DNA of 13,616 nucleotides from an uncultured delta proteobacterium (GTDB lineage: Bacteria; Myxococcota_A; Bradymonadia; REDH01): positions 1 through 13,616 of the forward strand of contig CAIWGR010000063.1 in NCBI GenBank assembly GCA_903912275.1. Direction: 5' to 3'. This document shows positions 6,196 to 13,080 of this stretch, in pieces. Each line of letters begins with the position of its first letter. Position 1 is the stretch's first letter. Under the pieces are notes generated by a model. The model searched no databases and had not been told where the DNA came from. It saw nothing but the letters and a program-made list of their open reading frames with translations. A program made the position numbers and the translations under genes.

Positions 6196-7266
6196 TCAGA
6201 GCTCTCGAACCGCCGGCTCGGCATACTCGTTGATCATGCGGAGCGGGGGCGTGGCGCGGGAGCGGCGTACCTCCGCCGGCGTCGTGCCCGTCCAGCGGCG
6301 GAAGGCGCGGTGGAAGGCCGACGGCTCCGAGAAACCGAGCTTGTAGGAGATGGCGCCGATGGGGACAGAGCGGTTGTGGAGGAGCTGCATGGCCACCTCA
6401 TACTGCGCCTGCCGGAGGATGAGCTGGTGGCTGGTGTTCTCGTCTTGAAGGCGACGCTGCAGGGTACGCGGCGTGGTGGCAAGGCGATGGGCGACCTGGT
6501 CGAGGGAGGAGTCTCCCCCGTCGAGCTCTTCGCGGAGAATGCGCCGCACCTGCTCGCCGACCGATTCGGATGCGACGAACTGGGTGCGCATGCTCTCGGC
6601 CTGCCGCTCGAGGATGGCACAGAGCATGGGGTCGCCGCCCGGGATCTTGGCATCGAGGACATGGGCGGGGAAGATGACTTCGTCGCGGCCGGCGCCGAAG
6701 TAGACAGGGCAGCCGAAGAACTGCCGGAAGGCGGCTTCGACTCCGTAGGAGGGGTGGGCGAATCGGATCTCCGTCAGTTTCAGGTCGACGCCGGCGATGC
6801 GGGTGAGCCGAATGAAGAGAACGCCGATGGCAAACTCTGCGGAGAAGCGGCTGGCCTCGGGGTCGGGGGTGAGGAGCCAGTGAGAGAAGTGGGCGTGGTT
6901 TCCGATGACCTCGATACGACCGCCGACGCCCTCGTGGAGGAGGGGGGTGTATCGGATGCTGCGGGCCATGCCTTCGCCGACCGTCGAGCTCCGGACAAGG
7001 AGGTAGTCGAGCACATCGAGGCTGCCGAAGGGGAGCCACGCTGAAACATGAAGGCAGAGGAGAGGGTCGCGCGTGATGCGGACCGCCTCGTGATGGGCCG
7101 CGAGCCATGCGCTGCGGGCAATGCGCTCCGGGATCGGGGATTGCGGGCTTGGGTGAAGACCTGCGGCGGCGAAGACGCTGGTGGTGTCGATGCCCATGGC
7201 AGTCAGGTAGGCGACAAGGCCCATGACCGAGCGGACGTTGAGTTCGGGTGCAGGGAGCTTCAACAT
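6196..7266 (-). CDS. AraC-family transcriptional regulator (arabinose-binding-like N-terminal domain, OruR/ArgR type)
   Basis: One-domain sensor plus DNA-binding regulator; 356 residues from ATG 7266. The N-terminal two-thirds resembles the AraC 'arabinose-binding-like' domain found in OruR/VirS-type regulators (starting LNVRSVMGLVAYLTAMGI; conserved DPLLCLHVSAWLPFGSLDVLDYL and FAHPSYGVEAAFRQFFGCPVYFGA). The C-terminus has both AraC helix-turn-helix units: SLDQVAHRLATTPRTLQRRLQ and ISYKLGFSEPSAFHRAFRRWTG followed by TPAEVRR. A GTG at 7371 would add 35 residues. I prefer 7266 because the extra stretch uses AT-richer codons unlike the rest, contains a promoter-like TTGACA on this strand and goes beyond the usual family start. 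It is divergent from the GST gene, which is therefore a candidate target. The ligand is unknown. Confidence 0.88.
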   Translation of the reverse strand: MLKLPAPELNVRSVMGLVAYLTAMGIDTTSVFAAAGLHPSPQSPIPERIARSAWLAAHHEAVRITRDPLLCLHVSAWLPFGSLDVLDYLLVRSSTVGEGMARSIRYTPLLHEGVGGRIEVIGNHAHFSHWLLTPDPEASRFSAEFAIGVLFIRLTRIAGVDLKLTEIRFAHPSYGVEAAFRQFFGCPVYFGAGRDEVIFPAHVLDAKIPGGDPMLCAILERQAESMRTQFVASESVGEQVRRILREELDGGDSSLDQVAHRLATTPRTLQRRLQDENTSHQLILRQAQYEVAMQLLHNRSVPIGAISYKLGFSEPSAFHRAFRRWTGTTPAEVRRSRATPPLRMINEYAEPAVREL

Positions 7267-7318
7267 GTGCAGGCCCGCGAGGAAAAGTTGTTGGAATGTT
7301 GCATCAGGTACCGCGCAA

Positions 7319-7337
7319 CCCTTGTCAAAGGCAAGGG
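7319..7337. promoter_or_regulatory. Inverted repeat overlapping a TTGACA box in the regulator/GST divergent region
   Basis: CCCTTG (7319-7324), 7-base spacer, CAAGGG (7332-7337): perfect 6-base arms. On the minus strand, bases 7329-7324 read TTGACA, an exact -35 consensus, about 58 bases upstream of the preferred regulator start; no good -10 follows at 16-18 bases. The repeat could be an operator for the AraC-type regulator or another factor. It would fall inside the coding sequence if the regulator starts at GTG 7371. Function is inferred from position only. Confidence 0.35.
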
Positions 7338-7441
7338 AATCAAACCAGATGGGGGATGAGCGGTTGGCCACCCGTGAACGGATGCCAGTCGTGACTCAAA
7401 CACCGAGCCGCGCCTCTTTCAACCTATGATTCAGGAATCCG

Positions 7442-8032
7442 ATGAAAATTGTTCTTTTTTTCTACCCGAGGACCCGTGCTACCCGCGTTCGCTGGATGCT
7501 CGAGGAGGTGGGCGCCGAGTACACCCTCCAGACGCTCGATGTTCCGGCCGGTGAGAACCGTCAGGCGCCCTATCTCGCGATCCACCCGCAGGGCAAAGTT
7601 CCTGCGCTCACGATCGATGGTCGTCCGATGATTGAGTCGGGTGCCATCTGCGGCTGGCTGGCAGATGCCTTTCCGGCCTCCGGCCTGGCGCCGGCGCTGG
7701 ATGCGCCCGAGCGGGCGGACTACATGCAGTGGCTCTTCTACGCATCGGCCACGCTGGAGCCTGCGCTGGGCGAACTGTTCACGGCGAAGCGCAAGGGCGA
7801 GTCGGGCGAGTCGCAGGCTGCGGCGCTGGTTCCGATGGTGGCTTTCGCGGAGCGGGCGCTGGCAGACCGGCCGTGGCTGACGGGAGAGGCCTTCAGCGCC
7901 GCTGATGTCATCCTCGCAAGCTCGATCCAGTGGCTGCGGGCGATGGCTCCGGAAATGCTTCCTGCCATGCTGAGCGACTATTCGACCCGTGCCTTTGCGC
8001 GACCGGCGGCGCGCCGAGCAATCGCGATCTAG
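7442..8032 (+). CDS. Glutathione S-transferase family protein
   Basis: 196 residues with the GST layout: a thioredoxin-like N-terminal domain (1-75) and an all-helical C-terminal domain (about 85-196). Visible are the starting beta strand KIVLFFYPRTRATRVRWMLEE, GKVPAL with the cis-proline at 54, the glutathione-contacting ESGAI (65-69), the helix-capping motif FSAADV (151-156) and the terminal RAFARPAARRA typical of bacterial GSTs. The candidate catalytic residue in YPRTRATRVRW is Tyr, Thr or Ser-equivalent and cannot be fixed by eye. The usual role is glutathione conjugation or thiol-dependent reduction of electrophiles or peroxides in the cytosol; the substrate is unknown. ATG 7442 has AGGAA at 7433-7437. 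It is divergent from the AraC-type regulator and 79 bases before deoC. Ends in TAG. Confidence 0.88.
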   Translation: MKIVLFFYPRTRATRVRWMLEEVGAEYTLQTLDVPAGENRQAPYLAIHPQGKVPALTIDGRPMIESGAICGWLADAFPASGLAPALDAPERADYMQWLFYASATLEPALGELFTAKRKGESGESQAAALVPMVAFAERALADRPWLTGEAFSAADVILASSIQWLRAMAPEMLPAMLSDYSTRAFARPAARRAIAI

Positions 8033-8111
8033 ACGGGCGCAGCGATCGTTTCTGGCCGCGGCGGACGCAGCGGGGTATGGGATTGGATGCAACCCTTTGC
8101 ACGGTGACAGG

Positions 8112-9035
8112 ATGAGTGTTCACAACGGGGTGGTGCGTTCCGCCTACCACCCGCCCGCATGGAAGGCCGTTGACGCGGTCGCCGTCGAGGCCCGGGCTGC
8201 GGCCCTCGGCACCCGCTCGATCAAGAAGGCGGCCAAGCTGCAGGGCCTGCTGTTGGCGGTCTCGATGATCGACCTGACGACGCTCGAGGGGGCCGACACG
8301 CCAGGCAAGGTGCGTGACCTCTGCGCGAAGGCGATGCGGCCGCTGCCTGGTCGGAGTGACATCCCGTCGACCGGCGCGGTCTGCGTCTACCCGCCGCTTG
8401 TGGCGGTCGCCAAAGAGGCGCTGGCAGGGTCGGGGGTGAAGGTGGCCGCGGTGGCGACCTACTTCCCGTCGGGCCAGGGCGACCTTGCGATGAAGCTCGA
8501 CGAGGTTCGACGCACGGTAGAGGCGGGCGCTGACGAGATCGACATGGTCATCGACCGGCGGGCCTTCCTGATGGGCGACTACGCGAAGGTGTTCGATGAG
8601 ATTGCTGCCACGGTGGAGGCCTGTGGCCCCGCGCACCTCAAGGTGATCCTGGAGACGGGCGAGCTGCAGACCTACGACAAGGTCCGGTTTGCGAGCCAGC
8701 TCGCGATTGATGCGGGCGCCCACTTCATCAAGACCTCGACCGGCAAGGTGCAGCCAGCTGCGACACTGCCTGTGACGCTGGTCATGCTCGAGGTCATCCG
8801 CGAGCACTACTTCAAGACCGGCAAGATGGTCGGCATGAAGCCGGCCGGCGGCATCCGGACCGCCAAGGATGCCCTCAAGTATCTGGTCATGGTGAACGAG
8901 ACGCTGGGTGACGCATGGATGTCGCCTGACTGGTTCCGGCTGGGTGCTTCGGTGCTGTTGAACGACCTGCTGATGCAACTCGAGAAGGAGCGCCTGGGCG
9001 CCTACGATTCACTTCGCTACCACACGCTGGGCTGA
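8112..9035 (+). CDS. deoC: Deoxyribose-phosphate aldolase DeoC
   Basis: Class I aldolase that cleaves 2-deoxyribose-5-phosphate into glyceraldehyde-3-phosphate and acetaldehyde in deoxynucleoside catabolism. 307 residues, longer than the ~260-residue E. coli enzyme and close to the long DERA type of eukaryotes and some bacteria. Key residues are the Schiff-base lysine K207 in HFIKTSTGK, the proton-relay lysine K243 in GMKPAGGIRT and the Asp in DEIDMVID (about 144); MIDLTTLEG (52-60) and VCVYPP (90-95) also match. ATG 8112 is chosen because upstream in-frame sequence is Arg-rich and not family-like; only a weak ACAGG precedes it. An aldehyde dehydrogenase gene starts 3 bases after its stop, and the pairing makes sense because acetaldehyde is a DeoC product. 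Confidence 0.95.
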   Translation: MSVHNGVVRSAYHPPAWKAVDAVAVEARAAALGTRSIKKAAKLQGLLLAVSMIDLTTLEGADTPGKVRDLCAKAMRPLPGRSDIPSTGAVCVYPPLVAVAKEALAGSGVKVAAVATYFPSGQGDLAMKLDEVRRTVEAGADEIDMVIDRRAFLMGDYAKVFDEIAATVEACGPAHLKVILETGELQTYDKVRFASQLAIDAGAHFIKTSTGKVQPAATLPVTLVMLEVIREHYFKTGKMVGMKPAGGIRTAKDALKYLVMVNETLGDAWMSPDWFRLGASVLLNDLLMQLEKERLGAYDSLRYHTLG

Positions 9036-9038
9036 CCC

Positions 9039-10517
9039 ATGGCGACCAAGAAACAGACCCCCAAGACGACCGCGGCGGCTGCCCCAGGCTGGAAGTATGA
9101 GCCGGCGCTCGAGTCGACCGATCATGTGCGGTTCGAGAAGCGGTACGGCCACTTCATCGACGGCAAGTTCACCGCGGCGAAGAGCTACTTCGGTGCCATC
9201 AATCCTGCGACCGAGGAGCAGCTAGCCGAGTTCGGTCAGGGGAGCGCGGCAGAGGTCGATACGGCAGTGAAGTCGGCGCGGCGTGGCTACGAGAAGTACT
9301 GGTCGAAGCTGCCGCCGTCGGAGCGTGCGAAGTATCTCTACCGCATCGCACGCCTGCTGCAGGAGCATGCTCGAGAGCTGGCGATTCTGGAGACGATGAA
9401 CGGCGGCAAGCCGATCAAGGAGTCGCGGGATGTAGACCTGCCGCTCGCTGCGGCCCACTTCTTCTACTACGCGGGCTGGGCCGACAAGCTGCAGTATGCC
9501 TTCGGTGGCGCGCAGGTCGCGCCGCTCGGCGTGGCGGGCCAGGTGATTCCGTGGAACTTCCCGCTGCTGATGGCGGCCTGGAAGATTGCGCCGGCGCTGG
9601 CCTGCGGCAACACCGTGGTGCTCAAGGCGGCCGAGACGACGCCGCTGACAGCGATGAAGCTGGCGGAGATTTTTCAGGAGGCAGACCTCCCGCCGGGCGT
9701 TGTGAACTTTGTGAACGGTGACGGGCGCACAGGCGCCGCGCTGGTGAACCATCCCGACATCAACAAGGTGGCCTTCACGGGCAGCACCGAGGTGGGACGC
9801 GCGATTCAGAAGCAGCTGGCCGGCACGGGCAAGCGACTGACGCTGGAGCTGGGCGGCAAGGGGGCCAACATCATCTTCGATGACGCCGCTCTCGACCAGG
9901 CGATCGAGGGCATCATCACAGGCATCTTCTTCAATCAGGGTCATGTCTGCTGCGCAGGCTCGCGGCTGCTCGTGCAGGAGAGCATCCACGACGAGGTGGT
10001 GCGGCGGCTGACCCACCGGCTCTCGACGCTCCGCGTGGGGAATCCGCTCGACAAGAACACCGACGTGGGCGCCATCAACAGCCGTGCACAGCTCGACAAG
10101 ATTGAGGCCTACCTCGGCTATGGGGTGGAGGATGGAGCTGTGCGCCACGCTGCGCCCTGCCCGCTCCCCGGCCGCGGCTTCTTTGTCGCGCCGACCTTCT
10201 TCACCGGTGTTGCGCCGGCGCATCGGATTGCGGCCGATGAGATCTTCGGGCCGGTGCTGAGCGTCATGACCTTCCGGACGCCCGAGGAGGCGGTCGCCAA
10301 GGCCAACGCGACGCCCTACGGCCTGTCTGCGGGCATCTGGACCGACAAGGGTTCGAAGCTCTTTGCGGTTGCGAGCCAGCTCAAGGCGGGCGTGATCTGG
10401 GGCAACAGCTTCAACCGCTTCGACGCGACGAGCCCGTTTGGCGGATTCAAGGAGAGCGGCTTCGGTCGCGAGGGCGGCCGTCAGGGCCTGCTCCCCTACC
10501 TCGAGGTGCGCGGATGA
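9039..10517 (+). CDS. Aldehyde dehydrogenase, equivalent to catalytic N-terminal domain of ALDH16
   Basis: Full-length NAD(P)-dependent aldehyde dehydrogenase, 492 residues. Motifs: oxyanion Asn in PWNFPLLM (N173), cofactor-binding lysine in VVLKAAETTP (K196), FTGSTEVG (246-253), general base Glu270 in LELGGKGANII, and the catalytic cysteine in FFNQGHVCCAGSR, where C304 aligns with Cys302 of ALDH2. It ends PFGGFKESGFGREGG followed by LLPYLEVRG. The N-terminal region (KYEPALES through RYGHFIDGKF) resembles the start of ALDH16A1, which has YGPVPES and GHYVNGKW there. The gene lies 3 bases after deoC and its TGA overlaps the ATG of the next gene (ATGA). The likely role is oxidation of acetaldehyde released by DeoC, or of another aldehyde; substrate assignment is inferred from context. 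Confidence 0.92.
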   Translation: MATKKQTPKTTAAAAPGWKYEPALESTDHVRFEKRYGHFIDGKFTAAKSYFGAINPATEEQLAEFGQGSAAEVDTAVKSARRGYEKYWSKLPPSERAKYLYRIARLLQEHARELAILETMNGGKPIKESRDVDLPLAAAHFFYYAGWADKLQYAFGGAQVAPLGVAGQVIPWNFPLLMAAWKIAPALACGNTVVLKAAETTPLTAMKLAEIFQEADLPPGVVNFVNGDGRTGAALVNHPDINKVAFTGSTEVGRAIQKQLAGTGKRLTLELGGKGANIIFDDAALDQAIEGIITGIFFNQGHVCCAGSRLLVQESIHDEVVRRLTHRLSTLRVGNPLDKNTDVGAINSRAQLDKIEAYLGYGVEDGAVRHAAPCPLPGRGFFVAPTFFTGVAPAHRIAADEIFGPVLSVMTFRTPEEAVAKANATPYGLSAGIWTDKGSKLFAVASQLKAGVIWGNSFNRFDATSPFGGFKESGFGREGGRQGLLPYLEVRG

Positions 10518-11407
10518 AAACCCCGGCACAGACCAACATGCGACTGACCGTCGCCAAGACTTACAAGCTCTTCATCGGTGGCGCCTTTCCGCGCACCGAG
10601 TCGGGCCGTTCCGTGGCACTCCGTAACCGTTCGGGGGAATTTGTGGCCAACGCATCCCGCGCATCGCGCAAAGACCTCAGAGAGGCCGTGGTGGCCGCCC
10701 GCAAGGCCGCAGAGGGCTGGGCCGGCAGGACCGCCTATCTCCGCAGCCAGATCCTCTACCGGGCAGCTGAGATGATGGAGAGCCGCCGCGAATCGCTGAC
10801 GGCCACGCTGGTAAAGGCGCACGGCAAGACGGCGAAGGCAGCGGAGGCGGAGGTGAGCGCCTCCATCGATCGGCTCGTCTGGTATGCGGGCTGGTGCGAC
10901 AAGCTGACGCAGGTGCTGGGCAACCAGAACCCTGTGGCCGGCCCCTTCTTCAACATGAGTTCACCGGAAGCGACGGGCGTGGTGGTGCTGTTTGCGGGCG
11001 AGAGCTCGCCGCTGCTCGGCCTGGTCTCGATTGTCGCGCCGGTCATCTGCGGGGGTAACGCCGTGGTGGCCTGCTCGCCCATCGCGCACGCGCCGATCGT
11101 GATCGACTTTGCGGAGGTGCTCGCGACGAGCGATCTGCCGGCAGGTGTTGTGAACCTGCTCACGGGCAACCGCGACGAGCTGCTGCCGACCGCTGCGGCC
11201 CACCGCGACATCGATGCGATCGGTGCTGTCGGGCTCTCGATGGAGGAGCAGGTGCTGCTCGAAGGCGGCGCCTCGGCGACGATCAAGCGGGTCTGGCTCG
11301 ATGCAGACCGCACCTCTTCTGCCTGGGCGGTTGCAGACCACCAGAGCCTCTACCGGATCACTCCCTTCCTCGAGGTCAAGACCTCGTGGCACCCCATGGG
11401 TCTCTAA
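10514..11407 (+). CDS. Truncated, non-catalytic aldehyde dehydrogenase-like protein, equivalent to C-terminal domain of ALDH16
   Basis: 297 residues similar to the N-terminal cofactor-binding part of aldehyde dehydrogenases but ending before the catalytic domain. It starts as usual (KTYKLFIGGAFPRTESG at 15-31), keeps the DLREAVVAARKAAEGWAG helix and DLPAGVVNLLTGNRDEL (207-223), but has no catalytic Cys and no general-base Glu, and the PWNFP equivalent reads AGESSPLLG. The C-terminus, FLEVKTSWHPMGL, resembles the end of ALDH16A1 (KALWLPMGD). It is not a decayed gene: the frame is clean, its ATG overlaps the preceding stop (ATGA), and its TAA overlaps the next ATG (TAATG). It probably pairs with the upstream enzyme as a structural subunit, as the second domain of ALDH16 does. 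Confidence 0.87.
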   Translation: MKTPAQTNMRLTVAKTYKLFIGGAFPRTESGRSVALRNRSGEFVANASRASRKDLREAVVAARKAAEGWAGRTAYLRSQILYRAAEMMESRRESLTATLVKAHGKTAKAAEAEVSASIDRLVWYAGWCDKLTQVLGNQNPVAGPFFNMSSPEATGVVVLFAGESSPLLGLVSIVAPVICGGNAVVACSPIAHAPIVIDFAEVLATSDLPAGVVNLLTGNRDELLPTAAAHRDIDAIGAVGLSMEEQVLLEGGASATIKRVWLDADRTSSAWAVADHQSLYRITPFLEVKTSWHPMGL

Positions 11408-12363
11408 TGCTCGCGACGATTCCCTTCTTCGAAACCTCGCCCATCGTCCTCATCAAGGACATCATCGAAATCCATGTCTTCGGCATCCTCGTGGGCATCG
11501 GCGTGGTGCTGGGGACCTGGTTGGCGCAGAAGCGGGCAACCGAGAAGAACCTCTCGCCCGTGATCGTCGGCGACCTGGGTCTTTGGCTGGTCATCACCGG
11601 CTTCATCATGGCGCATCAGGTGAGCCTGTTTGCCTACTACCCCGACCGGGTCTTCGGGCCGAACGGGAGCTGGCTGGAGGTGCTCAAGATCTCGTCAGGC
11701 ATCTCGTCGTTCGGCGGCTTTCTGGGTGCGTCGCTGGGCATGATCTGGTTCTTCAATGTGGAGCGCATTGTGATCATCCCGAAGATGCTGGAGTTCCGCG
11801 GCGGCAAGGGGCGCCCGGTGCTGAAGTATCTCGACGTCATGGCCTACGGCTTCACGGTGGGTTGGTTTTTTGGGCGCATGGGCTGCTTCTCGGCGCATGA
11901 CCATGTTGGTCTTGCGTCGACGTCGGCGCTGGCGGTGAACTTTCCGGACGGCTGGCGGGATAGCGTCCCGGCCATCGCGGGCTACGGTGCCCCTGGCTTC
12001 ACGCCGCGGTTTGATTTGGGCTTCCTTGAGATGTGGTACCCCGCGGCGCTCTACCTCTTCTTCCGCTTCTGGGCCGACAGGCAGACGGGGCTCCGTCCGG
12101 GCTGGTATGCCGCCGTCTTCATCCTCTTCTACGCGCCCGTCCGCTTCTACCTCGACACCCTCCGCGCGACCGACATCGGTGGGGCAGACAAGCGGTACTT
12201 TGCGGAACTCTTGTCGCCGGGTTTCACGCCCGGGCAGTTTGGTGCCGTAGCGGTGCTCATTGTCGGCGTAATCATCGCGGTGCTGGGCGGCATTCGCGCC
12301 AAAGACCCCGCCTACATGGCGCAGGTGGATCGCGACGATCCGACGGATGCCCTCAAGGGCTGA
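11407..12363 (+). CDS. lgt: Prolipoprotein diacylglyceryl transferase Lgt (divergent)
   Basis: Inner-membrane enzyme that moves diacylglycerol from phosphatidylglycerol onto the lipobox cysteine of prolipoproteins. 318 residues with about seven hydrophobic segments, including EIHVFGILVGIGVVLGTWLA (21-40), LGLWLVITGFIMAH (57-70), an Ala/Gly-rich segment near 100-116, 208-222, 234-245 and 278-294. The Lgt signature appears as YGFTVGWFFGRMGCF with Arg157, followed by SAHDHVG, and the C-terminal motif as VRFYLDTLR. It differs from E. coli: the SFHGG motif reads SSFGG, so the His103 equivalent is Phe, and the Glu243 equivalent appears to be Asp250. The start overlaps the preceding stop (TAATG), indicating translational coupling. 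The assignment is good, though the subfamily is divergent and activity is inferred. Confidence 0.85.
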   Translation: MLATIPFFETSPIVLIKDIIEIHVFGILVGIGVVLGTWLAQKRATEKNLSPVIVGDLGLWLVITGFIMAHQVSLFAYYPDRVFGPNGSWLEVLKISSGISSFGGFLGASLGMIWFFNVERIVIIPKMLEFRGGKGRPVLKYLDVMAYGFTVGWFFGRMGCFSAHDHVGLASTSALAVNFPDGWRDSVPAIAGYGAPGFTPRFDLGFLEMWYPAALYLFFRFWADRQTGLRPGWYAAVFILFYAPVRFYLDTLRATDIGGADKRYFAELLSPGFTPGQFGAVAVLIVGVIIAVLGGIRAKDPAYMAQVDRDDPTDALKG

Positions 12364-12431
12364 CAGCCCTTCCCCACGATGCGCGCGACGGCTAGTCGCC
12401 CTTGCCACGCACCCACCGCCCCGATGTATCC

Positions 12432-13013
12432 ATGACCGTCGTTCAAGACAGCCTCGCCCCCGGACTCCTTGTCGCGGCGCCTTCGATGCAAGACCCCGAC
12501 TTCGCGGAGGCCGTGATTCTGCTCGCCGAGTCGAGCGAGGATGGCGCGGTTGGCTTCGTGTTGAACCGGCAGTCGCCCTTCTCGATGAAAGACCTTGCGG
12601 AGGACCTGTCGCTGCAGCTGCAACTGCACCAGGAGGGGCAGCCTGTCTACCGCGGTGGTCCGGTCTCTCCGGAGCGCGGTTGGGTGCTCTTCCGCGGCGA
12701 CAGCCAGGATGCGTCGGCCGAGCAGGAACATGTTTTCTCGGTGGAGGGCGAGATTCGCATCGCGGCGACGCTCGAGGTGTTGGGGCGCTTCCTGCAGCCC
12801 GAGACGGAGCAGCCCTTCCGGCTGCTGCTCGGCTACGCCGGATGGGGGCCAGGACAGCTCGAGGGTGAGATCCACCGGGGCGACTGGATCCCGATGGAGG
12901 TCGACGACTCGCTGGTCTTTGATGCCGACACAGCGGCGCTGTGGCGGAAGGCGCTCGACCGTCTCGGCCTGCACCCGGGTGGGTTCATGGTCGGGCCCGG
13001 CGGAAAGGCGTGA
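12432..13013 (+). CDS. YqgE/AlgH family protein
   Basis: 193-residue cytosolic protein of the YqgE/AlgH family (DUF179). The family's biochemical function is not firmly established; AlgH was named from alginate regulation in Pseudomonas. Family motifs are clear: LAPGLLVAAPSMQDPDFAEAV (8-28), GAVGFVLNRQSP (38-49), YRGGPVSPERGWVLF (73-87) and LLLGYAGWGPGQLEGEI (131-147). ATG 12432 gives the usual length and start; a TTG at 12402 would add 10 residues with no family match. No clear ribosome-binding site is visible. It lies 68 bases after lgt. The frequent neighbour ruvX is absent here. Confidence 0.92.
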   Translation: MTVVQDSLAPGLLVAAPSMQDPDFAEAVILLAESSEDGAVGFVLNRQSPFSMKDLAEDLSLQLQLHQEGQPVYRGGPVSPERGWVLFRGDSQDASAEQEHVFSVEGEIRIAATLEVLGRFLQPETEQPFRLLLGYAGWGPGQLEGEIHRGDWIPMEVDDSLVFDADTAALWRKALDRLGLHPGGFMVGPGGKA

Positions 13014-13080
13014 CCATCGCTGAAGAGTCTCTGCTGTCGTCCGTCTGCTGATTCGTAACCCGTCCCGACGAGGATGTCTC

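Noticed and set aside
6178..7044. Open frame of 288 codons on the + strand opposite the AraC-type gene
   Set aside because: Acidic/Gly-rich product without motifs, fully covered by a clear AraC-type regulator on the other strand.
7425..7430. TATGAT box upstream of the GST gene as a -10 element
   Set aside because: It is only 11 bases before the ATG, so transcription would begin at or inside the AGGAA ribosome-binding site, and no -35 match lies 16-18 bases upstream.
7908..8978. Long open frame (356 codons) on the minus strand opposite deoC
   Set aside because: The composition is typical of antisense frames in GC-rich DNA and the + strand DeoC is unambiguous.
9222..10529. Long open frame (435 codons) on the minus strand opposite the aldehyde dehydrogenase gene
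   Set aside because: It mirrors a strongly conserved + strand gene in high-GC DNA, and its product is Arg/His/Leu-rich with no recognisable domain; a shadow frame.
10514..11407. Second aldehyde dehydrogenase-like gene as a decayed pseudogene
   Set aside because: The frame is intact, overlaps both neighbours by start/stop codons, and its truncation point matches the natural end of ALDH16.
12385..12399. GCGAC/GTCGC inverted repeat in the lgt-yqgE gap as a terminator
   Set aside because: Only 5-base arms and no T run; expected by chance in DNA of this composition.
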